A stretch of DNA of 64,000 nt from an uncultured Lachnospiraceae bacterium. GTDB taxonomy: Bacteria > Bacillota > Clostridia > Lachnospirales > Lachnospiraceae. The stretch covers positions 24,603-88,602 of the forward strand of contig CANAPP010000005.1 of NCBI GenBank assembly GCA_947363565.1, written 5' to 3'. The notes under the pieces were generated by a model. The model made no database searches. It was not told the origin of the DNA and worked only from the letters and a program-made list of their open reading frames with translations. Shown here one piece after another: positions 1-9,087 of this stretch. Position 1 is the stretch's first letter. Each line of letters starts with the position of its first letter. The translations under genes were made by a program, and so were the position numbers.

Positions 1-729
1 CAGCACATTTTGGGGGTGGGTTCCGAAGTTGGAGCCGTTGCCGTCGTAGCAGGCGAGTAAGTCCCTGGAAAGGTGGGGGATTGCCACGATTCCGCTGTCC
101 TCGGACGCGTCTGCCGCCGGGGCGTGGGTGTTCTGCTTTGAGGGAATCCACGGCGCCCAGGGGCCGCCGTCAAAGAGAGTGTACCAGGAATTGTTGCAGG
201 TGTGGTAGGCTTTCGGGCCTTCCTCCCAGCAGGTTGCGATGGCGCATTTTACAGAAGGATACGTTTCCTTAATGTAATTGGTAAGGTCTGCGTCCATGTA
301 GTAGGAGCCGGTGGATTCCGGGTAGAATCCAAAGATATCGTGAAATTTTCCGAAGACATCATCCACAATCCGCTTTTTGTCCTCCATGGAGAACATCCAG
401 ATGCAGAAATCTTTCGTCTTGTATTTTTCCCGGAACTCTTCACAGGGAAGGCCGAGAAGGGAGAGGGCAATCTCATCGCCGTACACTTCGTGGTCATTTT
501 TTGCGATTTGGACGGCCTCCTTGTTAAAAAGCGCCGCGTAGGTCATGTGTATGGTGACTTTCAGTCCGTTTTCGTGGGCGAGCCTCTGCTGGGTCTTGAA
601 GATGTCGAGAGATTCGGTCAAAAGTTTCTTATCCCCGATATCTTCTTCTTTTCCGTGGCCGGTGACGGTGGCGGAATACTCCGGGACCATCTCGGGCCTG
701 TGGATTACGTTAAGAATAAATTCGCTCAT
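1..729 (-). CDS. uncharacterised protein, 5' part only (runs off left edge)
   Basis: An open frame of 243 codons reads from an ATG at 729 to the window edge without a stop, so the C-terminus is missing. AGGAG lies about 5 bases upstream of the ATG. The product has no signal peptide and is rich in aromatic residues, with motifs such as HMTYAA, ESTGSYYMDADL and CAIATCWEEG. This resembles the polysaccharide-deacetylase or GH57-like domains of uncharacterised families such as DUF3863, but I do not recognise it firmly. It follows the sugar importer genes on the same strand after a terminator-like hairpin, so a carbohydrate role is plausible. That role is inference from context only. Confidence 0.55.
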   Translation of the reverse strand, partial: MSEFILNVIHRPEMVPEYSATVTGHGKEEDIGDKKLLTESLDIFKTQQRLAHENGLKVTIHMTYAALFNKEAVQIAKNDHEVYGDEIALSLLGLPCEEFREKYKTKDFCIWMFSMEDKKRIVDDVFGKFHDIFGFYPESTGSYYMDADLTNYIKETYPSVKCAIATCWEEGPKAYHTCNNSWYTLFDGGPWAPWIPSKQNTHAPAADASEDSGIVAIPHLSRDLLACYDGNGSNFGTHPQNVL

Positions 730-774
730 AGTCTAAAACTCCTGTTTTATGAAAATATAGTGTGCATTTTTGGT

Positions 775-818
775 AAAAAAAGTCCGGCATGCCGTCATAC
801 ATGTCAGCGATGCCGGAC
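775..818 (-). terminator. intrinsic terminator after the sugar permease
   Basis: Perfect 9-bp arms (GTCCGGCAT at 782-790 and ATGCCGGAC at 810-818) are followed on the minus strand by seven T. It separates the importer genes from the left-edge gene. Confidence 0.75.
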
Positions 819-881
819 AAAATACCGCCGGCCGGTCCGCAGCCGGCAGCGGGCAGTCCATACTGCACAAAAATGTTAAGC

Positions 882-1709
882 TTACTTAACAGCTCCCGTG
901 ATACCTTCTGCAAACTGTTTCTGCAATACGAAGAATACAACCATCGTCGGGATGGAGCAGAAGAGTACGCCGCACATCAGCATGCCGTAGTCTGTCACAT
1001 ATCCGGTGATCAGGTTGGCGATGAGCATCGGCATGGTCAGGGAGTTGTTGTCGGTCATGATTACCTTCGGCCACAGGTAAGAGTTCCACGCGTTCATGAA
1101 AGTGATAACTGCCGCAGCCGCGTAAGTTGACCTCATGGTCGGGAAGAACATGCGGAAGAAAATCTGCACTTCATTCAGGCCGTCGATACGGGCCGCCTCG
1201 ATGATGTCGATAGGGAACGCCCGGGCATTCTGCCGGAACATCATGATCATAAACGGCGTCGATATCATCGGAAGGATGAAACCAAGGGTACAGTTAAGGA
1301 GCCTTGCCTTGGAAAACATCTGGAACAGCGGAACCATGGTCGCTACCTGCGGGATCATCATGGCAAGCAGCAGGATGGAGAACAATTTGTCTTTCCATTT
1401 GTCGTGGTAAACTTCGAATCCGTAACCTGCGATGGAGCAGATCAGGAGACACACAAGAGTCGTCACGATGGCGTAGAGGAAAGAGTTCCCCAGTGCGCGC
1501 CACAGCGGCTGCTGCGCGGTCAGGTTGTTGAAGTTCTCCATAAAATGCCCGCCCGGAAGGATACGCCCTCTAGACACGTCCACGGAGGTATTCGTCGCTG
1601 CGGATATCATCCAGTACAGCGGGAACACGGAAATAAATGATACAATTATAAGGAAAATATATGTAGGAATCAGTCTGCGCTGAATCATAGAACTGTTTTT
1701 CTTAGTCAC
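882..1709 (-). CDS. carbohydrate ABC transporter permease, MalG type
   Basis: This is the second inner-membrane subunit of a CUT1 sugar importer. The 275-residue product has about six hydrophobic segments and the EAA loop (EAARIDGLNEVQIFFRMFFP) that contacts the ATPase. The start is taken as GTG at 1709, because AGGTGA sits 5 bases before it and the upstream in-frame GTG at 1718 lies inside that ribosome site. It overlaps the end of the upstream permease gene by 8 bases, which indicates translational coupling. The substrate cannot be read from the sequence; neighbouring beta-galactosidase and GH112 genes suggest a galactoside. Confidence 0.92.
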   Translation of the reverse strand: MTKKNSSMIQRRLIPTYIFLIIVSFISVFPLYWMISAATNTSVDVSRGRILPGGHFMENFNNLTAQQPLWRALGNSFLYAIVTTLVCLLICSIAGYGFEVYHDKWKDKLFSILLLAMMIPQVATMVPLFQMFSKARLLNCTLGFILPMISTPFMIMMFRQNARAFPIDIIEAARIDGLNEVQIFFRMFFPTMRSTYAAAAVITFMNAWNSYLWPKVIMTDNNSLTMPMLIANLITGYVTDYGMLMCGVLFCSIPTMVVFFVLQKQFAEGITGAVK

Positions 1710-2601
1710 GTGTATCACCTACTTTCAAGTTGATAAATGCCAGAATTGCGACCATGATGAAGATTAGGAATGCCATCGCTGACGCATAGCCGAAATTCGG
1801 TACATTGATGAAACATGTATTGTAAACGTAATGAGACATAGTAATTGTCGCATTTGCCGGTCCGCCCTTTGTCAGGTTGACAGACTCGTCGAAGAGCTGC
1901 AGCGTACCGTTGATGGACATGATAAATGTCATGATGATGGTCGGTTTCAGCAGAGGAACCGTAATTCCCCAGAACGTTTTCCAGCCGTTGGCACCGTCAA
2001 TCTTTGCCGCCTCATATACAGAATATTCGATATTCTGCAGACCGGACAGGTAGAATACCATGTTGTAGCCGGTCCATCTCCACACAAGAGCGATGATGAT
2101 GACAATCTTCGCGCTGGCCGCGTTCCCCAGGAAGTTATACCCGGACTCTAAGATGTGGAGCTTTACCAAAATACTGTTGATCAGTCCTTCCTGTGCAAAC
2201 AGTGACCGGAAGATTAATGCGTAGGAAACCAGCGAGGTTGCACATGGGAGGAATACACAGGTACGGAATAATCCTTTAAACTTTAAATCCTTGTTGTTGA
2301 GGAGCTGTGCAAGCAGGATTGCCAGTATCAGCATGATCGGCACCTGGATAAGCAGATAGAGAAACGTATTGCCGATGGATTTGATAAATACTTTGTCTGC
2401 CATCATCCTCTGGTAGTTGCTGAATATGGGTTCCGCAAATCTCATGTTGGCTCCGGCTCCGGTCTGGAGTGAGATGATAAATGCGCGGACCATGGGATAG
2501 AAACTCATGACAACGATCATCAGTGTTGCCGGTGTCAAAAATGCCCAGCCTGCCGCCTTCTGTTTGGCAACGAGTGTCATTCCTTTTTTGTTGGAATTCA
2601 C
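1702..2601 (-). CDS. carbohydrate ABC transporter permease, MalF type
   Basis: This is the first permease of the CUT1 importer, 299 residues, with six predicted membrane spans and the EAA loop EAAKIDGANGWKTFWGITVP. A GTG start at 2601 has GGGGG 8 bases upstream; an in-frame ATG at 2580 has no good ribosome site. It lies between the binding-protein gene, after a hairpin, and the MalG-type gene, with which it overlaps. No ATPase gene is present in this cluster, as is common in Firmicutes that share one MsmK-type ATPase among many importers. Confidence 0.92.
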   Translation of the reverse strand: MNSNKKGMTLVAKQKAAGWAFLTPATLMIVVMSFYPMVRAFIISLQTGAGANMRFAEPIFSNYQRMMADKVFIKSIGNTFLYLLIQVPIMLILAILLAQLLNNKDLKFKGLFRTCVFLPCATSLVSYALIFRSLFAQEGLINSILVKLHILESGYNFLGNAASAKIVIIIALVWRWTGYNMVFYLSGLQNIEYSVYEAAKIDGANGWKTFWGITVPLLKPTIIMTFIMSINGTLQLFDESVNLTKGGPANATITMSHYVYNTCFINVPNFGYASAMAFLIFIMVAILAFINLKVGDTRD

Positions 2602-2633
2602 ATAAAATCCCCCTTTCTTCTATGAATCTGCTT

Positions 2634-2664
2634 AAAAAAATAGGGAACCGCAAGCAGTTCCCTA
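2634..2664 (-). terminator. intra-operon hairpin (attenuator) after the binding-protein gene
   Basis: TAGGGAAC (2641-2648) and GTTCCCTA (2657-2664) form an 8-bp stem followed on the minus strand by seven T. It sits between the binding-protein gene and the permease genes. It probably lowers read-through, so that the binding protein is made in excess. Confidence 0.7.
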
Positions 2665-2677
2665 TATAAAGCTGCCT

Positions 2678-4000
2678 TTACTCTGACATCTTGAATTCAA
2701 GTGTTTCCTGAGCCTCTTTTAAAGCGTCTTCTTTAGCAGTTCCGTTTGTGATGTTGATGATAGCTGTGTTGACAGCCTCTCTTGCCTCATAGTGGTAAGG
2801 AGTCTTTGTGAACTCCGGAATGTGTGAGGAGTACTCTACAAGTGTAGAATAAATCGGCTGTCCGCCGTAGAACTCTACAGGCTCGTTGTAAACTTCAGAC
2901 TCTCCTGCAGGCAGGTAGCAAGCGATACCGGATGTCTCCGGAAGGATTGCATCATAGAACTCTGTGCTGGAGCCGAAGGTCTTTACAAGGAAATCTTTTG
3001 CAAGGTCAGGGTTCTTGCAGTTGGAGGTAATATACCAAGAAGAACCTCCGTTGTTTGCATAATTTGTAGCAGTATCTACACCGTCAACCTTAGGAAGTGT
3101 AGTAATCTGCCATTTTCCTGCCTGATCCTCGATGCCTGTAATTGTAGCGTTCATCCAGTTACCGTTGATGACGCCTGCCGCCTCGCCGTTCGTAACAGTT
3201 GAAACATACTCATCCCAGTTGTTTACAAGCTTAACAGCATCCTTCTTGATCATATCTGTGTAAAGATCGATACATTTCTCAGCAACATCATTGCCTACGA
3301 TGTAAGCCTCGCCGTTCTCATTTACGAAGTTAGCGCCGCAGGACTGGATCATGAGCATGATTACGTCGCCGCCGGTGGATTCGCTGGTGAGAAGGTACTT
3401 GCCTGTCTTTTTGTGAACGTCCGCCGCAATCTCAGTGAACTTGGACCATGTGATGTCTGTCAGGTCCTCGATCTTGTATCCAGCCTCATCTAAGATGTCG
3501 GTACGATAGAAAGCAGCGCATACACCGTTGTCATACGGGATACCATAGTGCTTGTCATCTGCCATAGAATAGGACTGCTTGATTGCTGAGAAATCATCCC
3601 AATTAACACCGCAGTCTGTAAGGTCTGTAAATGCATCCGGATAGCTCTTTAAGAACTTCTGGTAGCTGTTGTCCTGCATCAGTACGATGTCAGGCATCGT
3701 GCTGTAGTCGCCGGAGTTTGCACACGTGGTGAGCTTTGTCTGGCAGTCATCGGAAGATGTCTCGATAACTTCAAGCTCAAAATCAGCATTGTCTTTTTTG
3801 TACTGCTCTGCAGCCATGTCCATAGCCTTGATGTTGAAGGTTGGGTCCCATGCCCATACGGTTAATTTGTTGCCGCCTTCAGAGCCGCCACCGCCGCCTT
3901 CGGATGAACCTCCGTCGTCAGATGTGCCGCTGTTGCCGCAAGCTGCCAGTGATAATACCATAGCGCCTGCGAGAAGTACTGAGAGTAACTTTCTCTTCAT
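2678..4000 (-). CDS. sugar ABC transporter substrate-binding lipoprotein
   Basis: This is the extracellular sugar-binding subunit (440 residues) of the importer encoded downstream. The N-terminus is a lipoprotein signal (MKRKLLSVLLAGAMVLSLAAC) with the acylated Cys at residue 21, followed by a Gly/Ser-rich linker of about 20 residues. The mature part has the SBP_bac_1 pattern of family-1 solute-binding proteins (for example KLTVWAWDP near the start). The ATG at 4000 has AAGGAGG upstream. Expression is probably controlled by the AraC-type regulator at 4806-5612 (see the direct repeat at 4067-4095). Ligand unknown. Confidence 0.93.
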   Translation of the reverse strand: MKRKLLSVLLAGAMVLSLAACGNSGTSDDGGSSEGGGGGSEGGNKLTVWAWDPTFNIKAMDMAAEQYKKDNADFELEVIETSSDDCQTKLTTCANSGDYSTMPDIVLMQDNSYQKFLKSYPDAFTDLTDCGVNWDDFSAIKQSYSMADDKHYGIPYDNGVCAAFYRTDILDEAGYKIEDLTDITWSKFTEIAADVHKKTGKYLLTSESTGGDVIMLMIQSCGANFVNENGEAYIVGNDVAEKCIDLYTDMIKKDAVKLVNNWDEYVSTVTNGEAAGVINGNWMNATITGIEDQAGKWQITTLPKVDGVDTATNYANNGGSSWYITSNCKNPDLAKDFLVKTFGSSTEFYDAILPETSGIACYLPAGESEVYNEPVEFYGGQPIYSTLVEYSSHIPEFTKTPYHYEAREAVNTAIINITNGTAKEDALKEAQETLEFKMSE

Positions 4001-4041
4001 ACTTTTATCCTCCTTTTTCAGTCAAATTGTTTTATGGACAT

Positions 4042-4095
4042 ATTATAGCAAGACAATATAGTACAAAGATTGCAAAAACATGCATATAGATTGCA
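4042..4095 (-). promoter_or_regulatory. promoter and paired AGATTGCA direct repeats before the binding-protein gene
   Basis: On the plus strand AGATTGCA occurs at 4067-4074 and 4088-4095, spaced exactly 21 bases (two helical turns). A perfect -10 box (minus-strand TATAAT, plus 4042-4047) lies 17 bases from a poor -35 region that overlaps the proximal repeat. This is the geometry of an AraC-family activator site. That the nearby AraC protein binds here is inference. Confidence 0.5.
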
Positions 4096-4113
4096 TATTC
4101 AATCATAAATGTT

Positions 4114-4174
4114 GCCGCTGTATAGAATTCACAAAAATAAGGAAGGGTTTTTGTGGATATTCACATATAGCGGC
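4114..4174 (-). terminator. large stem-loop downstream of the DUF6106-like gene
   Basis: An inner perfect stem CACAAAAA (4130-4137) / TTTTTGTG (4148-4155) is enclosed by an outer interrupted stem GCCGC/GCGGC (4114-4118 / 4170-4174). It separates the 4225-4734 gene from the importer promoter on the minus strand. Confidence 0.5.
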
Positions 4175-4224
4175 AGCGGGAATATGAAGGGTCAGATAAA
4201 ACTATTCAGTTAAAATGTTTACTT

Positions 4225-4734
4225 CTATAGGTAAACCCTGTCGGGATAAGCTTTTTTCAGTGTCTGCAGCATGTTTTCGCTTAAGTCCAAAAGCAGCTTG
4301 ATCTTCTGGGAATTTTCCATGATGATCATGGTATAATAAGGAGTATCTTCCTCGTAGGAAGTATAATCATATTTCGGAAGCTGTATGCTGCCGGTGTTTT
4401 TCCGGTAGGCGTCGACGGCTTTGTGGCCGCTCGGCGCGGTGACGACCATGCTGTTAAGCTCCAGGATGTGGGCGGTCCTGCGGTAGCGCCGGCCTAGGAT
4501 CACATCTATGGTAAACGTCTGGTCTTCCATCGTATATTCATACTCCTTCTGGCTGAAAATGTCATAGAAAAAATAGAGCACGACCAGGAGAAATCCCGGC
4601 AGCATGAACCCCTGGGAGATCATAATGCCAAGGAGAAGGAAAAATACGGCAAAGATGAGCATGACCCTCCGAAGAAGGCGGGTAGCGGCCTTTGGCTTCC
4701 TTTTTACCTGTTCTACGATTTTATAATTATACAT
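4225..4734 (-). CDS. small membrane protein, DUF6106-like
   Basis: A 169-residue protein with a basic N-terminus (about 24 residues), two closely spaced hydrophobic segments at about 25-60, and a cytoplasmic C-terminal domain of about 105 residues. It resembles the DUF6106 proteins of Lachnospiraceae, whose function is unknown. The start is well supported: AAAGGAGGT lies 7 bases before the ATG. It lies between the AraC regulator and the importer on the same strand, but hairpins separate the units, so a link to sugar use is not shown. Confidence 0.7.
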   Translation of the reverse strand: MYNYKIVEQVKRKPKAATRLLRRVMLIFAVFFLLLGIMISQGFMLPGFLLVVLYFFYDIFSQKEYEYTMEDQTFTIDVILGRRYRRTAHILELNSMVVTAPSGHKAVDAYRKNTGSIQLPKYDYTSYEEDTPYYTMIIMENSQKIKLLLDLSENMLQTLKKAYPDRVYL

Positions 4735-4805
4735 GTGGGAACCTCCTTTTTCTTTTGGTGTATGCGGTGTAACATCATATCAGCCTGGATGAGGAAACGC
4801 AAGAT

Positions 4806-5612
4806 TTAGTTTATCTTACGGAATTCTAACGGCGTTATCCCTGTCGCTTTCCGGAACATAGCGATAAAGTGGCTGACATCAGAGTATCCGCTCTGGCGGG
4901 CGATCTGCTGGATCATCAGATGCGGGTGCATGATCAGAAGCTCTCTTGCCCGGCTGATCCGGTAGGAAGTGAGGTATTCGTAGACAGAGCAGCCAAGGAA
5001 ACGTTTGAACAGCCGGGACAGATACTGGGGTGTGATATAGACCATCCGGCTAAGTTCCTGCACGGTAAGGTCCGTATCGTAGTGAGATTCGATTTCCCGT
5101 ATTATCGGCGCAACATAGCGCAGGTAGAGCGGGTCGTCGGTGTGCGTCTGGCTACAGGCGCTGTCGGTGAGGCTCATCAGCATCCGGTAGCAGCAGATGG
5201 ACTGGGTGTAGGTATCCGTAGAGAGCGTATCCCAGTTTTCCATGATCTCGTCAACAAGCTGCCTGATCTTTACTCCGCGCTCACGTTCGATAAATAAAAC
5301 GGGCCGGTAGCCGGTGACGGAGAGGATACTGCTTTCGATGCGGCCGGTAAAGGTGGCAAAAAAGGTTGTCCACCGCGGGCTTTCCTTCGCGTAGGAGTGG
5401 GGGATAAAGGGGGCGGTGAGAAGTCCTTCGTCCTCATTTAACGTGTACGTGGTTCCGCGTATTTTCACGGTGCCTGAACCTTCCTCTGTCTGCAGGTAAT
5501 GGTAGAGGGGATAGCCTTTGGAGCGGAGCACGCAGGTCTGCGCCCAGTGGTTGCCGATGGAATCGAACAGGAAAGGCTCGTTGGCGGGGGTATTTCTAAA
5601 GTGTATTGGCAT
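4806..5612 (-). CDS. AraC family transcriptional regulator
   Basis: A 268-residue sugar-responsive regulator with an N-terminal cupin-like sensor domain (about 1-150) and a C-terminal pair of helix-turn-helix motifs (about 165-265). The latter includes TVQELSRMVYITPQYLSRLF and the signature ISRARELL through GYSDVSHFIAMFRKATGITP. The start is taken at ATG 5612, since AGGTGA immediately precedes it and an upstream GTG lies within that site. It is divergent from the GH2 gene and upstream of the importer, so it likely activates one or both. The effector is unknown. Confidence 0.9.
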   Translation of the reverse strand: MPIHFRNTPANEPFLFDSIGNHWAQTCVLRSKGYPLYHYLQTEEGSGTVKIRGTTYTLNEDEGLLTAPFIPHSYAKESPRWTTFFATFTGRIESSILSVTGYRPVLFIERERGVKIRQLVDEIMENWDTLSTDTYTQSICCYRMLMSLTDSACSQTHTDDPLYLRYVAPIIREIESHYDTDLTVQELSRMVYITPQYLSRLFKRFLGCSVYEYLTSYRISRARELLIMHPHLMIQQIARQSGYSDVSHFIAMFRKATGITPLEFRKIN

Positions 5613-5653
5613 AGTGATCACCTGTTTCAGAATATTATATTTTTTAGTTTAAC

Positions 5654-5686
5654 ATATTACACTATCAGATGTCCAGATATATTACA
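5654..5686. promoter_or_regulatory. direct repeat in the araC / beta-galactosidase intergenic region
   Basis: ATATTACA occurs at 5654-5661 and again at 5679-5686 (25 bases apart) in the 121-base AT-rich gap between divergent genes. It may be part of a regulator site. It differs from the AGATTGCA pair at the importer promoter. Confidence 0.25.
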
Positions 5687-5733
5687 ATGACGGAAACGAT
5701 GAAAGAACAGTGAAAAACAGGAGGGTAAGTGAC

Positions 5734-8700
5734 ATGCGGGTATTTGATTATGAGAATTTGAAGAATCCGGAATATTTCCGGGACGGGAGGCTTGACGCTC
5801 ATTCTGACCATAGATATTATGCCTCGGCGGCGGATATGGAGCTTCTTACGGAGGAGTTTAAGGAGAGCCTTAACGGGCTTTGGAAGTTTCATTATGCGAG
5901 AAATACAGAGGCGGCGGTTCCGGGATTCGAGCGGGAGGATTACTGCTGTAAGAGCTGGAGTGATATCCATGTGCCGGCGCATATCCAGATGGAAGGATAT
6001 GATGTGCCCCAGTATGCTAATGTGCAGTATCCCTGGGAAGGGCACGATGAGATCCATCCAGGGGAGATCCCGGAGCATTTTAATCCGGTGGCAAGCTATG
6101 TGAAGTATTTTACCGTGCCGGAGCGTATGAAGGGAAGAAGGCTTTTCATCTCTTTTGAGGGGGCGGAGAGCGGACTGGCGCTGTGGCTTAACGGTGAGTT
6201 CGTGGGTTACGCAGAGGATTCCTTTACGCCGTCCGAATTTGAACTTACGGATTATCTGAAGGACGGGGAGAATAAGCTGGCGGTGCAAGTGTTTAAGTGG
6301 ACCAGTGCAAGCTGGTGCGAGGATCAGGATTTCTTTCGTTTTTCCGGGATTTACCGGGATGTGTATCTTTATACAGTGCCGGATATCCATGTGCGCGATA
6401 TAAAGATCAGTGCGTGCCCTGACGAGACACTGAAAGCCGGGACGCTTGATCTTCGCCTTGAGATGATGGCAGCAGGAGACGTGCGGGGGAAAGTAAGGAT
6501 CTGCCTTGCGAGAGAGGGCGAGCTTATCTTAGAGGAAGAAAAGTCCCTTGAGGCGGAGACGGTGTGCAGCTATGCTGTAGCGAATCCGGCGCTCTGGAGC
6601 GCGGAAGAGCCGAATCTTTACGACCTGACGGTAGAGGTTTTCGATGAGGAGGGGAACCTTCAGGAGATCATACCGGAGAAGGTGGGCTTTCGGCGGTTTG
6701 AGATGAAAGATTGTGTGATGACGCTGAACGGGAAACGGATTGTATTCAAGGGTGTGAACCGCCATGAATTCAGCTCGGTAAGCGGACGCGTGGTGACGGA
6801 AGCGGAGCTTAGAAAAGACCTTGAGGTGATGAAGCAGAATAATATCAATGCCATCCGCACCTGCCATTACCCGGATGCGTCATTGATCTACAGGCTCTGT
6901 GATGAATATGGCATCTATATGATCGATGAGACGAATCTGGAGTCCCACGGCTCCTGGGATCTGGCGGCGATGACCGGGAATACGGACGAGGTTGTCCCTA
7001 ATGACAGTCAGGAGTGGCTCGCGCCGATGTTAGACCGTGTGGAATCCATTTACCAGAGGGATAAGAATCATCCGGCGATCCTGATCTGGTCCTGCGGAAA
7101 TGAGTCCTTCGGAGGAAAGGTCATCTATGAGATGTCCCAGAAGTTCAGAGAGCTTGACCCGGCGCGCCTTGTCCATTATGAAGGAGTTTTCCATGACCGC
7201 AGGTACAACGATACCAGCGATATGGAGAGCCAGATGTACACGCCGGTGGAAAAGATCAAAGAATTCCTGGCAAAAGACCGGAGCAAGCCGTTTATCTGCT
7301 GTGAGTACACCCATGCGATGGGTAATTCCTGCGGGGCGATGCATAAATATACAGACCTGACGGATACGGATGAGCTTTACCAGGGCGGTTTTATCTGGGA
7401 TTACATCGATCAGTCCATCGGGAAAAAGGACCGGTACGGCAATGTGTTCCAGGCTTACGGCGGTGATTTTGGGGAGCGTCCGTGCGACTACAGCTTCAGC
7501 GGCAACGGGATCGTGTACGGGGGAGACAGGGAGCCGTCCCCGAAGATGCAGGAAGTAAAGTTCAACTACCAGAATATTACGGCAAAGGCCGGCCGGAGCG
7601 AGGTAAAGGTCATCAATAAGAACCTGTTTGTGAATACAGATACTTTTGAATGCCGCGTGTCGGTGGCAAGGGACGGCCGCGTGATCAGGCAAGCGGTCAT
7701 GGACACGGCGGTAGCGCCTCTCGAGGAGAAGACCTATGCGCTTCCGTTCGCAGAGGAGACGCTGCCGGGGGAGTATACCGTTACGGTTTCCTTCCATTTG
7801 AAAGAGGATAAAGTCTGGGCAAAGAGAGGCCACGAGGTTGCCTTCGGCCAGTTCGTGTACAGCGTGTCCGGGGATGTGTCCAAAGGTTTCGCGAAAAAAC
7901 CGGTGATCATCAAAAGCCCGCACAATATCGGAGTGAGAGGAGATCACTTCGAAGCAGTATTTTCAACGATGTACGGAGGGCTTGTATCTTATAAATACGG
8001 CGGGAAAGAGATGCTTGAGACGATTCCGAAGCCGAATTTCTGGCGCGCGCCTACAGACAATGACCTGGGCAATCAGATGCCTGTCCGCTATAGCCAGTGG
8101 AAGATCGCAAGTATGTACCTGTCCCACAGGGCGGAGGGAGAAGATTTGTTCGCCTTATGTAAGCCTGAGATCAGGGAGAATGAAAGCAGCATTTCCATAG
8201 GCTTTACGTATTATCTCCCGACTGTGCCGAGGACAGACTGCAAAGTGACCTACGAAGTATTCGGCGACGGACAGGTGAAGGCGAGCCTTTCCTATGATCC
8301 GGCAGAGGGGCTTGCGGATATGCCTGAATTCGGTATGCTGTTTAAGTTCAGCGCTGATTATGACCACGTGCGCTGGTACGGGCTTGGGCCAGAGGAGACT
8401 TACGCGGACCGTAAAATGGGCGGAAAGCTTGGCATCTACCAGAATTTGGTGAAGGATAACCTGGCAGCCTATCTTGTGCCGCAGGAGTGCGGCAATAAGG
8501 AAGAGGTCAGATATGCAGAGGTGACGGACCGGAAAGGAAGAGGGATCCGGTTTGGCATGACGGCCGAGAACGGGCCAATGAGCTTTTCAGCATTGCCGTA
8601 CACGCCTCACGAGCTGGAGAATGCGGCTCATCCATTCGAGCTTCCGCGGATCCATTACACCGTAGTGCGCGTGGCAAAAGGGCAGATGGGAGTGGCCGGA

Positions 8701-8790
8701 GATGATAGCTGGGGTTCGCGTACCCATCCGGAGTATCTGCTCGATGGAAATAAAAAGATGGAATTCAGTTTCTGGTTTGCCGGGATTTAA
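5734..8790 (+). CDS. lacZ: beta-galactosidase, glycoside hydrolase family 2 (LacZ type)
   Basis: Hydrolyses terminal beta-D-galactosides; 1018 residues, the usual length for five-domain LacZ-type GH2 enzymes. Visible features are an N-terminal jelly-roll region, the TIM-barrel acid/base Glu457 in WSCGNES, the nucleophile Glu524 in CCEYTHAMGNS, and the C-terminal small-chain domain beginning near FWRAPTDNDLGNQ. There is no signal peptide, so it is cytoplasmic. The start is ATG 5734, with AGGAGGG 8 bases upstream; a GTG at 5710 lies before that site and is unlikely. It is divergent from the AraC gene. Substrate preference (lactose or another galactoside) cannot be read. Confidence 0.93.
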   Translation: MRVFDYENLKNPEYFRDGRLDAHSDHRYYASAADMELLTEEFKESLNGLWKFHYARNTEAAVPGFEREDYCCKSWSDIHVPAHIQMEGYDVPQYANVQYPWEGHDEIHPGEIPEHFNPVASYVKYFTVPERMKGRRLFISFEGAESGLALWLNGEFVGYAEDSFTPSEFELTDYLKDGENKLAVQVFKWTSASWCEDQDFFRFSGIYRDVYLYTVPDIHVRDIKISACPDETLKAGTLDLRLEMMAAGDVRGKVRICLAREGELILEEEKSLEAETVCSYAVANPALWSAEEPNLYDLTVEVFDEEGNLQEIIPEKVGFRRFEMKDCVMTLNGKRIVFKGVNRHEFSSVSGRVVTEAELRKDLEVMKQNNINAIRTCHYPDASLIYRLCDEYGIYMIDETNLESHGSWDLAAMTGNTDEVVPNDSQEWLAPMLDRVESIYQRDKNHPAILIWSCGNESFGGKVIYEMSQKFRELDPARLVHYEGVFHDRRYNDTSDMESQMYTPVEKIKEFLAKDRSKPFICCEYTHAMGNSCGAMHKYTDLTDTDELYQGGFIWDYIDQSIGKKDRYGNVFQAYGGDFGERPCDYSFSGNGIVYGGDREPSPKMQEVKFNYQNITAKAGRSEVKVINKNLFVNTDTFECRVSVARDGRVIRQAVMDTAVAPLEEKTYALPFAEETLPGEYTVTVSFHLKEDKVWAKRGHEVAFGQFVYSVSGDVSKGFAKKPVIIKSPHNIGVRGDHFEAVFSTMYGGLVSYKYGGKEMLETIPKPNFWRAPTDNDLGNQMPVRYSQWKIASMYLSHRAEGEDLFALCKPEIRENESSISIGFTYYLPTVPRTDCKVTYEVFGDGQVKASLSYDPAEGLADMPEFGMLFKFSADYDHVRWYGLGPEETYADRKMGGKLGIYQNLVKDNLAAYLVPQECGNKEEVRYAEVTDRKGRGIRFGMTAENGPMSFSALPYTPHELENAAHPFELPRIHYTVVRVAKGQMGVAGDDSWGSRTHPEYLLDGNKKMEFSFWFAGI

Positions 8791-8855
8791 TTCTGCAGAA
8801 AGCAGGCCGGGCAGGTGTACCTGCCGCAGGGGCTTTGACTAAGAAGATTGCGGGG

Positions 8856-8900
8856 TGCCGCTTTAACAGATGAGTTGTCTGCTGAAGCGGCATTCCTTTT
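8856..8900 (+). terminator. terminator after lacZ
   Basis: TGCCGCTT (8856-8863) pairs with AAGCGGCA (8885-8892), with an inner CAGA/TCTG pair, followed by TTCCTTTTT. A second small palindrome, GGCAGGTGTACCTGCC, lies upstream at about 8809-8824. Confidence 0.7.
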
Positions 8901-9087
8901 TGATTGAAAAGCTTTTGCTGAATTATTAATGGTTATCTGAAAATAATAGAAAAAATATATAAATAAATGTTAATTATAGAAAATTAACGAACAAAAGTAA
9001 GAATAACGAGAAATAATTGAAATAATTGTAAAATATATCATAATATTAATAGCAATTTAATTCATTACTAAATAAGGAAGCGGTTTT

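Noticed and set aside
7030..7947. 305-codon open frame antisense to the GH2 gene
   Set aside because: No ribosome site, low-complexity His/Arg-rich product, lies wholly inside a well-supported gene on the other strand.
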